Shown: piece after piece, positions 51,963 to 60,228 of the stretch
Layout: each line of letters begins with the position of its first letter
How positions within the stretch are numbered: the first letter of the stretch is position 1
Source: Saprospiraceae bacterium
Lineage (GTDB): Bacteria > Bacteroidota > Bacteroidia > Chitinophagales > Saprospiraceae
Direction: 5' to 3'
Assembly (NCBI GenBank): GCA_016787415.1
Contig: JAEUUT010000092.1
Coordinates: 1-64,000 of the forward strand
DNA length: 64,000 nt
The notes under the pieces: generated by a model
Seen by the model: the letters and a program-made list of their open reading frames with translations, nothing else
What the model was told of the DNA's origin: nothing
Databases searched by the model: none
Translations under genes and position numbers: made by a program

Positions 51963-53006
51963 ATGCGACCACTCATTTTTTTGAGCCTTTCCTGGCTATT
52001 GTGCTTTTGCAAAAATGACGCAAACGGCAATCTGAAAGTAATGGCTGATCATACGGCCATGTACGACGCAGCCGGACTTCACAGCAACAAACTAAAGGAA
52101 TTGAAAGCCGGCGAAGTAGTGCACGAACTGGGCATTGTTGGGCCTTTCGAAAGCGCCATAGAGTGGCATGGCGCCTGGCTACAATCGCCCTGGATCAGGG
52201 TGCAATCCGATGGCGGAGCGGGCTGGGTGATGGCGGCTTTGCTGAAGCCTAGTACAGGTGTTGATCATGCTAACTGGTTGCGAAACAAACGGCTTGTCTG
52301 TTATTTCGGAGCCTCGCAGGCCCATCGGTATACTTACTGGATTTCAGGGGCTTCCGATATTCAAACCGATGCACAAATGGCGTCCTGGTACTCGGAAGGC
52401 GTTGCATTGCGCGACACTTTTATGTACCTGCTTTCTCAAAGGGCTGAGCCCAGCGAGCAGGCAACTGCCTTGAGTTACAACTGGATGAGAGAGGTTTTGC
52501 CTGGTTATATCGCTCAAAAAGTGCCGAACCGAATTAGTTCGTTCCTTTTTGCTGATTATGGCTACTGGCTGCAAGAGGCCCAAAAAACGACGGGAGATGC
52601 AGATGACCAGTTTTTTGAAATCTGCACTACCCTATTTCCATATGACCATATCGAATCTTTTTTCCCGGTTTGGAAATTTCAACTTGACGACCAATCATCT
52701 GTGAGTCAGTTGGGCAGCGGAAAACACCTGCAGATTTTGCGATTGCTGGAAGAAAAAAGTCGGGGATTAGAGGTTTTTCACACGGAATTGATACGGATAA
52801 AGAACCAGTTGCTGGATGATATAGCAGGAAAAGATATTGGTTATTGGCAAAATGAAGAGAAAATTTTGGCTGAGTTGGATGAGATTTCAAAATCAAACTT
52901 TTCTATTCTTGATAAGAATGATCAATTGGTCATACAAACGCGTATGAACATGTTGGCAGACCCGCAGGCCAATGGCATACGCGTTAACTTGCGCAGTGGG
53001 CTATGA
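51963..53006 (+). CDS. Exported protein with N-terminal SH3-like domain
   Basis: A 347-residue protein when started at MRPLIFLSLSWLLCFCK (51963). The signal segment ends in a weak lipoprotein-like motif (LCFC). Residues 25-95 form a bacterial SH3 domain (TAMYDAAGLHSNKLKELKAG, WIRVQSDGGAGWVMAALL). The remaining 240 residues are helical and unlike anything I can name. SH3b domains commonly bind peptidoglycan or peptides. Confidence 0.7.
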   Translation: MRPLIFLSLSWLLCFCKNDANGNLKVMADHTAMYDAAGLHSNKLKELKAGEVVHELGIVGPFESAIEWHGAWLQSPWIRVQSDGGAGWVMAALLKPSTGVDHANWLRNKRLVCYFGASQAHRYTYWISGASDIQTDAQMASWYSEGVALRDTFMYLLSQRAEPSEQATALSYNWMREVLPGYIAQKVPNRISSFLFADYGYWLQEAQKTTGDADDQFFEICTTLFPYDHIESFFPVWKFQLDDQSSVSQLGSGKHLQILRLLEEKSRGLEVFHTELIRIKNQLLDDIAGKDIGYWQNEEKILAELDEISKSNFSILDKNDQLVIQTRMNMLADPQANGIRVNLRSGL

Positions 53007-53018
53007 ATTTCTTTTGTA

Positions 53019-53855
53019 TTATTCTTCCGTAAAAATGATAGGCTCATCGGTAGGGGCCAGCGGATATTCCCGCTTGTATTCCACAGGACGTTCGGAGGCA
53101 GAGCGATAATATTTGGGCCTCAAGGGTAGTGCCGGTTGCAGCCCCCGGTAGGTAAGAATAGCAATAAGCGCAATAAGGGCCCAGCCCAGCCATTCGGGCA
53201 GGTACACTTCTTTGGTTTCGGGCATGTACATGGCGTCATCATCGTCGCCCAGATAGGGTTGAGCCCGTTCGATAGGCATGCCAGTACCAGCATCGGCTGC
53301 CACGAGCCGCGAATGGTAGTATTTTTCCTCTCCCAGCCGCCTCTGAAGTGTTTTGATGTATTTTGCCAGTTGATTGGTCAGTTGTAAAAATCCTTCTTCT
53401 ACAGGTTTGTTTTCCGACAATGTTTTGTTTGTGCCCAGTGTTTTGAACCCGGCAAGTCCGGATTGTTCTTTCCAGTTGGAAGGTGTAAGCAGGACGGGAA
53501 AAATGAGTGGGTTCAGTTCGTCGCCTGCTGCAATACGGCGATTCACGGCCAAAGAAATATCTCCCTGGATACCCATGTTGTTCAGGGACTTGTAACTGGT
53601 CAGAAACAGGTAGATATGCGCCCGCTCCTTTTGTTTTTGCAGCCTACGATAATATTCGGCCCGGTTATCCGGTGGTGAGTACCAAAACAGGAGGATTTGC
53701 CAGGGCAATGGCAGCGGCGGTGGTGCAGGCGGCGGTTTTTCATACCACAGGTTTACTTCGTCGCGCATTGGATACAGCCAGGAGAGCAGGGTTTGCAGGT
53801 ATGACTGATCAGATCGATCGCATGAAATAAACAGATTTACTTTTACAGGGGTCAT
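53019..53855 (-). CDS. TIR-like domain protein with a C-terminal transmembrane helix
   Basis: A 278-residue protein. Residues 1-135 show the TIR pattern: VNLFISCDRSDQSYLQTLLS, VNLWYE, a proline-rich loop (PPPAPPPLPLPW) where the BB-loop lies, WQILLFWYS, AHIYLFLTSYKSL, and NPLIFPVLLTPSNWKE. The position of the NAD-hydrolase glutamate seems to be D99 (GDISLAVNRR), so NADase activity is doubtful. A single transmembrane helix (222-238) leaves a short basic/acidic tail. It could be a membrane-tethered signalling or defence protein. No second defence gene is clear next to it. Confidence 0.72.
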   Translation of the reverse strand: MTPVKVNLFISCDRSDQSYLQTLLSWLYPMRDEVNLWYEKPPPAPPPLPLPWQILLFWYSPPDNRAEYYRRLQKQKERAHIYLFLTSYKSLNNMGIQGDISLAVNRRIAAGDELNPLIFPVLLTPSNWKEQSGLAGFKTLGTNKTLSENKPVEEGFLQLTNQLAKYIKTLQRRLGEEKYYHSRLVAADAGTGMPIERAQPYLGDDDDAMYMPETKEVYLPEWLGWALIALIAILTYRGLQPALPLRPKYYRSASERPVEYKREYPLAPTDEPIIFTEE

Positions 53856-53977
53856 GCTCTGAGGGTTTTGGAATACAAATTAACGTGAATTTTGTCCATT
53901 TATGCAAATTCCCGGCGAATTGATTTCAACAGCAGGAAAAACAAAATTGGAAACGCATAAACAATCCACTATTCCGG

Positions 53978-53985
53978 TAAATTTG
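53978..53985 (+). promoter_or_regulatory. Candidate -7 element of the coiled-coil gene pair
   Basis: TAAATTTG fits TAnnTTTG; the extended TAAATTTGCCCG string also precedes the 13556 gene. The leader would be about 90 bases. No -33 element at proper spacing. Confidence 0.35.
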
Positions 53986-54080
53986 CCCGTTCGTCGCTTT
54001 TTCAGGCAGGAACTGTAAAATCACTGCTTCTTCGCACCTCCAAATTTCACAGGGACAACTAAACATACAAACTAAAGAAT

Positions 54081-54622
54081 ATGACAACTACCAAGTCGTT
54101 GTTTGCTGCCGACGGGCTCGATGACCGCAGCCTGGAGTTTTTGACCTCCGCACTGGAAAAAAACAACCTGCCAGGTTTTGATTATTTTGAATTCAAACGG
54201 GCAGTGTTCAACCTGCTCGCCATGCAACTCGATGAAGCCGTAGCATACAAAAGCGCTTTTACCACTGCCGCCACTTTGGGCGTAACGAAGGAAAAACTCA
54301 TCGAAACGGCCGGTTATTACCGCAACCTCGTAGGCAAGGAAAAAGAGCGTTTCGACGAGGCGCTTGAAAATCAAAACGAAGTAAAAGTCAACGCAAAACA
54401 GGCTGATATCAAGCGCCTGCGCGATCAGATTGAACGCAACAAAGCCGAAATCACACGCCTGCAGGATGAAATTGCCGGATACCTGACCGAAATTGAACAA
54501 GCCGAATCATCTGTGAAAGCAGAAACCGAAAAACTCCAAAAAGCCAGAACATCTTTTGAATTCACCCACCAGGCCATGCTCCTGCAAATGGACAAGGACG
54601 TGGAAAATATGCATAAATACTT

Positions 54623-54626
<4 letters not shown>
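54081..54626 (+). CDS. Small soluble coiled-coil protein
   Basis: A 181-residue cytoplasmic protein. Residues 1-75 are a compact helical part (GLDDRSLEFLTSALEKNNLP, YFEFKRAVFNLLAM); residues 85-175 form one long coiled coil rich in E, K, Q. It lies upstream of a membrane coiled-coil gene on the same strand, with a heptamer palindrome between them that contributes the TAG stop. The pair may form a membrane-associated complex; no function is known to me. Confidence 0.7.
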
Positions 54627-54705
<79 letters not shown>

Positions 54706-54715
54706 CCACTATCAC

Positions 54716-55702
54716 ATGGAGCAAAAATCATTTTGGCAACGCCCGGAAGGGATTACAGGCCTGTTGTTTCTGGCTGCTGCTGTCATTGGGGGCGGTGTGC
54801 TGTTGAGTTCGTTGTTACCAACACTTATTTTGTTGGCACAGAACACTTTGTACCTGGCAGGTATGCTGGGCGCGCTTGCAGTGATTGTTTACATGGTACT
54901 CGACCCGAAAATGCGCAACCTGGTGGGGTACATGTACAAATCCGTGATGCGAGCCATTACAGGAATCTTTGTAAAAATCGACCCGATTTCGATTTTGAAA
55001 TCGTACATCGAGGATTTGGAAGATAACCTGCGCTCGATGAGCAAGCAAATCGGCGCCCTACGTGGCCAGATGCGCCAGTTGAAGGGTATCATGGACGGCA
55101 ATAACGCCGAGATCCAGAAAAACATGACCATTGCCGAGCGGGCGAAAAAGCAGAGCGATGAAAAAAACATGGCTCTGTCGGCACGGAAAGCGGGTCGTTT
55201 GCAGGATGCCAACGAAAAATACGACGTGCTGTACAAACGTATGGAAGTGCTGTATCGGGTGCTGACTAAAATGTATGAAAACTCCGAACTGGTGCTGGAA
55301 GATACCAAAGACCAGGTCAATTTGAAAGAACAGGAGTACAAAGCCATTGCTGCCAGCCACAGCGCTATTCGGTCTGCTATGAGCATCTTGAGCGGCTCCC
55401 CCGACCAGCGCGCATTATACGATCAGGCACTTGAAGCACTGGCAGATGATGTAGGCCAAAAAGTGGGTGAAATGGAGCGATTTATGGACACCAGTAAAAA
55501 TCTGATGGCCTCCATCGACTTGCAAAACGGGGTGTTTGAAGAGGATGGCCTCCGACTACTCGAACAATGGGAACAACAAAGCCCTTTGCTTGCAGAACCT
55601 GGAAAAACACAGAAATCAAGTGCAGAAAAACCGCTGGATCTGAATACCCCACCCAAGGAAATTCTGCGGGATGAAAACGACTACACGAAACTATTCGACT
55701 AA
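54716..55702 (+). CDS. Membrane-anchored coiled-coil protein
   Basis: A 328-residue protein. Two N-terminal transmembrane helices (about 14-34 and 38-62, ITGLLFLAAAVIGGGVLL; LYLAGMLGALAVIVYMVL) are followed by a PspA-like helical region (ILKSYIEDLEDNLRSMSKQI, RGQMRQLKGIMDGNNAEIQK) and a charged tail. The helical pattern recalls PspA/IM30 membrane-stress proteins but the two-helix anchor is not typical. It ends six bases before galE and follows the small coiled-coil gene. Confidence 0.72.
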   Translation: MEQKSFWQRPEGITGLLFLAAAVIGGGVLLSSLLPTLILLAQNTLYLAGMLGALAVIVYMVLDPKMRNLVGYMYKSVMRAITGIFVKIDPISILKSYIEDLEDNLRSMSKQIGALRGQMRQLKGIMDGNNAEIQKNMTIAERAKKQSDEKNMALSARKAGRLQDANEKYDVLYKRMEVLYRVLTKMYENSELVLEDTKDQVNLKEQEYKAIAASHSAIRSAMSILSGSPDQRALYDQALEALADDVGQKVGEMERFMDTSKNLMASIDLQNGVFEEDGLRLLEQWEQQSPLLAEPGKTQKSSAEKPLDLNTPPKEILRDENDYTKLFD

Positions 55703-55708
55703 TCTTTC

Positions 55709-56725
55709 ATGAACGTACTTGTCACGGGAGGAGCCGGTTTTATTGGCTCCCATACAGTTGTTGCACTGGCGGAAGCGGGATTCACACCCATCATTCTGGA
55801 TGATTTTTCCAATTCAGAAGCGGGGGTTATTGATGGCCTGGAACAGATTCTTGGATACAGACCGACTACCTACACCGAGAATTGTCATAACCCGGAAACC
55901 TTGCGCCGGATTTTCAGGGATGAAAATATACAGGGCGTCATTCATTTTGCCGCATTTAAGGCAGTTGGTGAGTCGATGCAGAAACCCCTCGAATATTATG
56001 ACAACAATGTGGGTGCGCTCATTGTCCTGCTCAAAACCATGCAGGAGTGCCACATTCCTAACCTCATATTTTCCTCTTCCTGCACAGTATATGGCGAACC
56101 AGATGCGTTGCCAGTAACGGAACAGACACCTGTGAAGCCCGCTTTTTCGGTGTATGGAAATACCAAACAGATCGGTGAGGAAATTCTGCACGATACTGTT
56201 TCGGCGGGTATTCCTTTGAAAATCACTGCTTTACGATATTTCAATCCCATCGGAGCGCATCCCTCTGCCGCTATCGGCGAATTGCCGCGTGGGGTGCCGA
56301 ATAACCTGGTGCCTTTCATCACTCAGACGGCTGCCGGTCTGCGTTCTTCGCTGACCGTTTTTGGCGACGACTACCCTACCCCGGATGGCACTTGTATTCG
56401 AGATTATATTCATGTGCTCGATCTGGCAGAAGCGCATGTGGCGGCGCTCCGTCACCTTGTTCAGTTGAATACCAGCAGTTTTTATGACATATTTAATATC
56501 GGTACCGGACAAGGAGTGAGCGTCATGGAACTGATCAATAGTTTTGAACGCGTCACGGGTGTCTCCTTGAACTATTCCATCGGCCCGCGCCGCTCCGGTG
56601 ATGTCACTGCTGTGTATGCTGGTGTAGAGAAATCCGAACAAATGCTTGGCTGGAAAGCGACACGGAGCATGGATCAGGCGCTGGAAGATGCGTGGAGATG
56701 GCAGGTGAGGGTTGATAAGGGTTGA
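55709..56725 (+). CDS. galE: UDP-glucose 4-epimerase GalE
   Basis: A 338-residue short-chain dehydrogenase superfamily epimerase, which interconverts UDP-glucose and UDP-galactose for surface glycans. The Rossmann motif is GGAGFIGSHT, the catalytic serine lies in FSSSCTVYGEP, and the YxxxK pair in SVYGNTKQIGEE. The family's C-terminal TRSMDQALEDAWRWQ is present. The last six residues, VRVDKG, and the TGA stop are encoded by GGGTTGATAA repeat units, so a repeat element has replaced the original gene end. Confidence 0.95.
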   Translation: MNVLVTGGAGFIGSHTVVALAEAGFTPIILDDFSNSEAGVIDGLEQILGYRPTTYTENCHNPETLRRIFRDENIQGVIHFAAFKAVGESMQKPLEYYDNNVGALIVLLKTMQECHIPNLIFSSSCTVYGEPDALPVTEQTPVKPAFSVYGNTKQIGEEILHDTVSAGIPLKITALRYFNPIGAHPSAAIGELPRGVPNNLVPFITQTAAGLRSSLTVFGDDYPTPDGTCIRDYIHVLDLAEAHVAALRHLVQLNTSSFYDIFNIGTGQGVSVMELINSFERVTGVSLNYSIGPRRSGDVTAVYAGVEKSEQMLGWKATRSMDQALEDAWRWQVRVDKG

Positions 56726-57201
56726 TAAAGGTTGATAAGGGTTGATAAGGTTGATAATTTGCCGCTCGATGAACATGAAATCCATTCCTGACCCCGAGCT
56801 AGGGTGTACGAAGGATTTGTTCGGCTACGCCCCTTTTAGAGGGATGGGAACACGGATGAAGCGGATAAAGCGGATTTAACCTGATTTTTTGTGGCCTTGC
56901 GGCCACTCCTTTTTGATTTTTACGGATTAAAACCGCCTCCGGCGGTTGGATACTCATGGCATACACATGAAGTGATACAAGGGATCGATGTCGATTTTTG
57001 CTTGCTTTATAAAAGATTGATTCGATATACGTCCCGCCGGAGGCGGTCTAGTCCGTAAAAATCAAAAAGAAGTGGCCGTAAGGCCACAAAAAAATCCGTT
57101 TAAATCCGCTTTATCCGCTTCATCCGTGTTCCCATCCCTCTAAAAGGGGCGTAGCCGAACAAATCCTTCGTACACTACTGACCCCGAGCCGCTAATTATC
57201 A
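56711..57201. repeat. Composite palindrome: GGGTTGATRA element interrupted by a second element
   Basis: The outer element reads GGTTGATAA units, GCCGCTCGATGAAC, ACCCCGAG, then GCTAATTATCAACCC, like the members at 45681 and 60106. It is split at 56800-57177 by another palindrome flanked by 12-bp direct repeats. Its ends supply the stop codons of galE (56723-56725) and trmN6 (57201-57199). Nothing else occupies this 473-bp intergenic stretch. Confidence 0.9.
56800..57177. mobile_element. Inserted palindromic element (MITE-like, 378 bp) with 12-bp target-site duplication
   Basis: Perfect terminal arms of 75 bp (56805-56879 and 57100-57174) continue as an imperfect stem to about 56946/57035, including GTGGCC/GGCCAC and CCGCC/GGCGG hairpins; a loop of about 87 bases has no coding sequence. 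The same 12 bases, CTGACCCCGAGC, flank it at 56788-56799 and 57178-57189. Removing the element and one copy restores a normal GGGTTGATRA palindrome. It encodes no protein, so any mobilising enzyme must act in trans. The copy at 30891 and the fragment at 3558 are related. Confidence 0.75.
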
Positions 57202-57933
57202 ACCCCTAAATTCAACCCCCAAATAAAACTCCCTCGTCATTTCCTGATACTCCTTGCTGTATTCCACGCCCTGCTCATAAACAATGAGCGAATCGCGTTG
57301 AAATAAATAGGGATTACGCTGAAATTCAATCAACAAGCGTTCGACAGGCTTCCCTTTTCTGCCGAATACTTCTGTGATTCGCGTCCAGTACAAACCCATT
57401 GGGACGGCCCATTCGCACCATTTCAAGCCCTCTTTTACAGGTAAAACCACTGAAAAACGCCCCTGAGGCGACAACAACTTATATACGGCGCGCAGCATTT
57501 CCAGGGGAGGGAGCGATTCGATATGCCGCCCGAGCCGCCGAGCAGCATCGGGTGCTTTGGTGTTTTCAGAAAAATAAGGCGGGTTACTGACGATCAGATT
57601 ATATTGACTGTCAGTTTGTTGTGCAAAGTCCTGTATAGAAGATGTCACGATACGCAAGCGATCAGCCCATGGCGAAACCGCAAAATTACGGGTAGCGCAT
57701 GCCGCTGACCCAGGGTGTATTTCAACGGCATCGATGCGTATATTTTCAACATTTTCAGTGCGTTGTGCCAGCATCAGTGCAATAACACCCGTGCCAGTGC
57801 CGATGTCGAGGATGCGTAAAGTGTTGTCAATACTCGTCCAAGCCCCCAGCAAAACAGCATCCGTTCCGACCGGATGCACTGCGCCATGCTGCTGAATACT
57901 ACATCTTTTGAAATGGAAGTCGGGTGTAGCCAT
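57199..57933 (-). CDS. trmN6: TrmN6-like tRNA1(Val) adenine-37 N6-methyltransferase
   Basis: A 244-residue methyltransferase when started at MATPDFHFKRCSIQQ (57933). The N-terminus FHFKRCSIQQHGAVHPVGTDAV is the family hallmark; ILDIGTGTGVIALMLA binds SAM and LIVSNPPYFSE is the catalytic NPPY motif. The start lies 35 bp inside the end of the upstream phospholipase-like gene, so translation may be coupled. Its last residues (GVEFRG) and stop are encoded by degenerate GGGTTGA repeat units. Confidence 0.92.
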   Translation of the reverse strand: MATPDFHFKRCSIQQHGAVHPVGTDAVLLGAWTSIDNTLRILDIGTGTGVIALMLAQRTENVENIRIDAVEIHPGSAACATRNFAVSPWADRLRIVTSSIQDFAQQTDSQYNLIVSNPPYFSENTKAPDAARRLGRHIESLPPLEMLRAVYKLLSPQGRFSVVLPVKEGLKWCEWAVPMGLYWTRITEVFGRKGKPVERLLIEFQRNPYLFQRDSLIVYEQGVEYSKEYQEMTREFYLGVEFRG

Positions 57934-60073
57934 GATCAGTTTGAAACAGGACAAAGTAGTTTCCGGCAGGTAGCGTCCTCGCTTCCAGACGGGTTACGCC
58001 AGCCGCTGCATCATATTGTTCTACCAGTGTTCGGCCCCATACATCCATGACGCGAATCGTGCCATTTTCTTCATGTTTCAGGTAAAGTACATCAGAAACT
58101 GGATTCGGAGCCAGGCTGAGAACGGGCGTTTGTGAAATAACCGGAACTGAAGTAATGTTTTCCTGCCAGCGTTGTTCGAACTCGGCTTTGTAAAGCAATG
58201 CAAGGTTGGCATCGTGGATCACCAGGGTGTTTTCGTCGTTCTCAGTTTCGGCAGTAAAAGTCCAGTTGTGAGAACCCGTTACCAGCACGGGCTCAGAAGC
58301 AGGATCATTTGCATCAATAATGCCATATTTATGGTGCATGGTGCCGGGAAATACGTGTCGCTGCACCTGCATGCCGTAGCCTGTCAGGTAGCCGAACTCA
58401 GAGCCGACATCGCCAGTGTTTTCTATAAGCCCCCGCACGGAAGTCCCATCCAGAAAACGATCGACAATGGCATCTGCCTGATCGTCTTTGGTAAACGTCA
58501 GTAGTCCGAACAGGATTTCTGAATCTGCCGTTTCCAGGGCCTCGGTAATGTGGCTGGTGGTTTGGTCGGAAGGTGAAAACCATGATTCCACAGGTATCCC
58601 CCCAATAATGTAGCGGTGCGGGGTATTGTTGCGTTTTTCACTGCCAAAGCGACTGTTTGCCAGATCGGGCGTAGCAGAGGAACTTCCCCACATTTCCTCG
58701 AATTCAATCCGATAGCCTCGTGCAATCGATTGATCCTGAATGAACAAGGTGTTGTTGTAGTCGTTTTGAATATTGACGTTTGTCCAGTTCATAGAGCCAC
58801 CCATGAGCCATGCCTGTGCGCTCAGATCAGCGTCGATAATCATAAATTTGTTGTGCATCAGGGCATAGGTATTGCCATACACCACTGGAAAGTTGATTTG
58901 TTGTTGGAGTGCATAATTCTCTGTTTCTTCAGCAGCCACATACCGCACCTGAACGCCTCGGTTGACCGCAGCAACAAGCGCATCAGTAATATCATTCCGG
59001 CTATTGTTGTACATCGCGACATCGATGGTTTGCTGAGCAGAATTGATTCGGGCGATGGTTTCATTGACCGTAGCAGTAGCGCTTTGTCCGTCGGGTATTA
59101 GCCCGCCAGCGACAGACTCGTTGATGGGATGGTTGAAATACACTTTTATCTGTCCGGTCGATAACGAACGAGTGGCAAAAGGCATAACAGGGGAATAGAT
59201 TTTCTCGCCGTTGTGCGTTGCCTCCACCTGCGCCCAGTAGATTCTTCCGGGTTCCAGGTTGGAAAAAGTGTAGGATGATGAAACGCCCGAACCTGGTAAT
59301 ATTACTTCCAAATTGGGTTCAGGGCTGGCGCCATACCGCAATTTAAAAGTTGAAACGAGGTTGGTGCTCCATTGCAAGGTAAAACCATTGTTTTGTATAT
59401 TCGATTGATCCGGATTGCTGGAAAAATAATAGCATGGCGCCTCCTGAAAATCCGTGTCAAAGCGTGGAAGCAATTGAAAGCCAAAGAAATCTGATACAAT
59501 GGCCACCAGTTGTACAGGATTCTCTGGAATAGGCAACCCCAGTAGCGGATGGTTGCTGCGCAAATAAATTTCAGCAGTATTTCCATTTGTATCGGTAAAC
59601 GGGTACGTTCCGCTACTGCTGAAAGATCCACCTGAAGCATCAAAGGTGACGCAGGGCATTCGCACCAGTTTGCCTTCCAGAGCGTTGGAAAGATCGGTAA
59701 TAGCCACAGGCTGCGGTGAAGGAACTGCATTTCCACTGGAAATAACGGTGTAGGACGTGATGGGCGTAATTTCCAGTAAACCCTGGAAATTTACGGTTGT
59801 ACCACTTACCTCAATGCTGTCGCCCAACGACACGCTGCTTTCAAAGTCTGGCATGGAACCACTACCCGGATAAGCAGCAATGCCGGCCGTAGCATCTTGC
59901 AGGTAGCGTATTTTTCCCAGTTCTGGCCCGTTGGTAACAATTCCACGGACGGTAACGACCGAGCCGGCAGGCAAGGCGCGCGCCGATTCAATGGAAATTA
60001 CCTGGGCTTGTGTTGTAAAAGAATGGCATAAGAGGGCAACAACGAGTAAAAGTAAGATTCGAGTCATGTACAC
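57899..60073 (-). CDS. Secreted phospholipase D-fold protein with T9SS tail
   Basis: A 724-residue exported protein: signal peptide 1-23; an OB-fold-like N-terminal domain (about 25-205, ALPAGSVVTVRGIVTNGPEL); a fibronectin-like segment; then two phospholipase D half-domains. Both HKD motifs are intact: HNKFMIIDADL...GGSMNW and HHKYGIIDAND...GSHNW. The last 75 residues (SLAPNPVSDVLYLKH...LPAGNYFVLFQTD) form a type A T9SS sorting domain. PLD-fold enzymes of this layout are often nucleases; lipid substrates cannot be excluded. It overlaps trmN6 by 35 bp. Confidence 0.88.
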   Translation of the reverse strand: MYMTRILLLLVVALLCHSFTTQAQVISIESARALPAGSVVTVRGIVTNGPELGKIRYLQDATAGIAAYPGSGSMPDFESSVSLGDSIEVSGTTVNFQGLLEITPITSYTVISSGNAVPSPQPVAITDLSNALEGKLVRMPCVTFDASGGSFSSSGTYPFTDTNGNTAEIYLRSNHPLLGLPIPENPVQLVAIVSDFFGFQLLPRFDTDFQEAPCYYFSSNPDQSNIQNNGFTLQWSTNLVSTFKLRYGASPEPNLEVILPGSGVSSSYTFSNLEPGRIYWAQVEATHNGEKIYSPVMPFATRSLSTGQIKVYFNHPINESVAGGLIPDGQSATATVNETIARINSAQQTIDVAMYNNSRNDITDALVAAVNRGVQVRYVAAEETENYALQQQINFPVVYGNTYALMHNKFMIIDADLSAQAWLMGGSMNWTNVNIQNDYNNTLFIQDQSIARGYRIEFEEMWGSSSATPDLANSRFGSEKRNNTPHRYIIGGIPVESWFSPSDQTTSHITEALETADSEILFGLLTFTKDDQADAIVDRFLDGTSVRGLIENTGDVGSEFGYLTGYGMQVQRHVFPGTMHHKYGIIDANDPASEPVLVTGSHNWTFTAETENDENTLVIHDANLALLYKAEFEQRWQENITSVPVISQTPVLSLAPNPVSDVLYLKHEENGTIRVMDVWGRTLVEQYDAAAGVTRLEARTLPAGNYFVLFQTDHGYTRLPFQKM

Positions 60074-60105
60074 GGTGCGTTGGGAAGCGCGGGATTAAAA
60101 GGAAG

Positions 60106-60213
60106 GGGTTGATGAGGGTTGATGAGGGTTGATAATTAGCGGCTCGGGGTAATAATTGGATTGCTCATTCGTCGAGCGGCTGAATATCAACCCTCATCAA
60201 CCCTCATCAACCC
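60106..60213. repeat. Palindrome, GGGTTGATRA decamer family
   Basis: Three decamers on the left (60106-60135) are mirrored by three on the right (60184-60213). The loop holds the conserved CTCGACGAA and ACCCCGAG words (minus strand, 60176-60168 and 60150-60143). It lies between two minus-strand genes. This copy is the best template for what the 56711 element looked like before it was interrupted. Confidence 0.93.
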
Positions 60214-60228
60214 TTTATCCCCCCCCCA

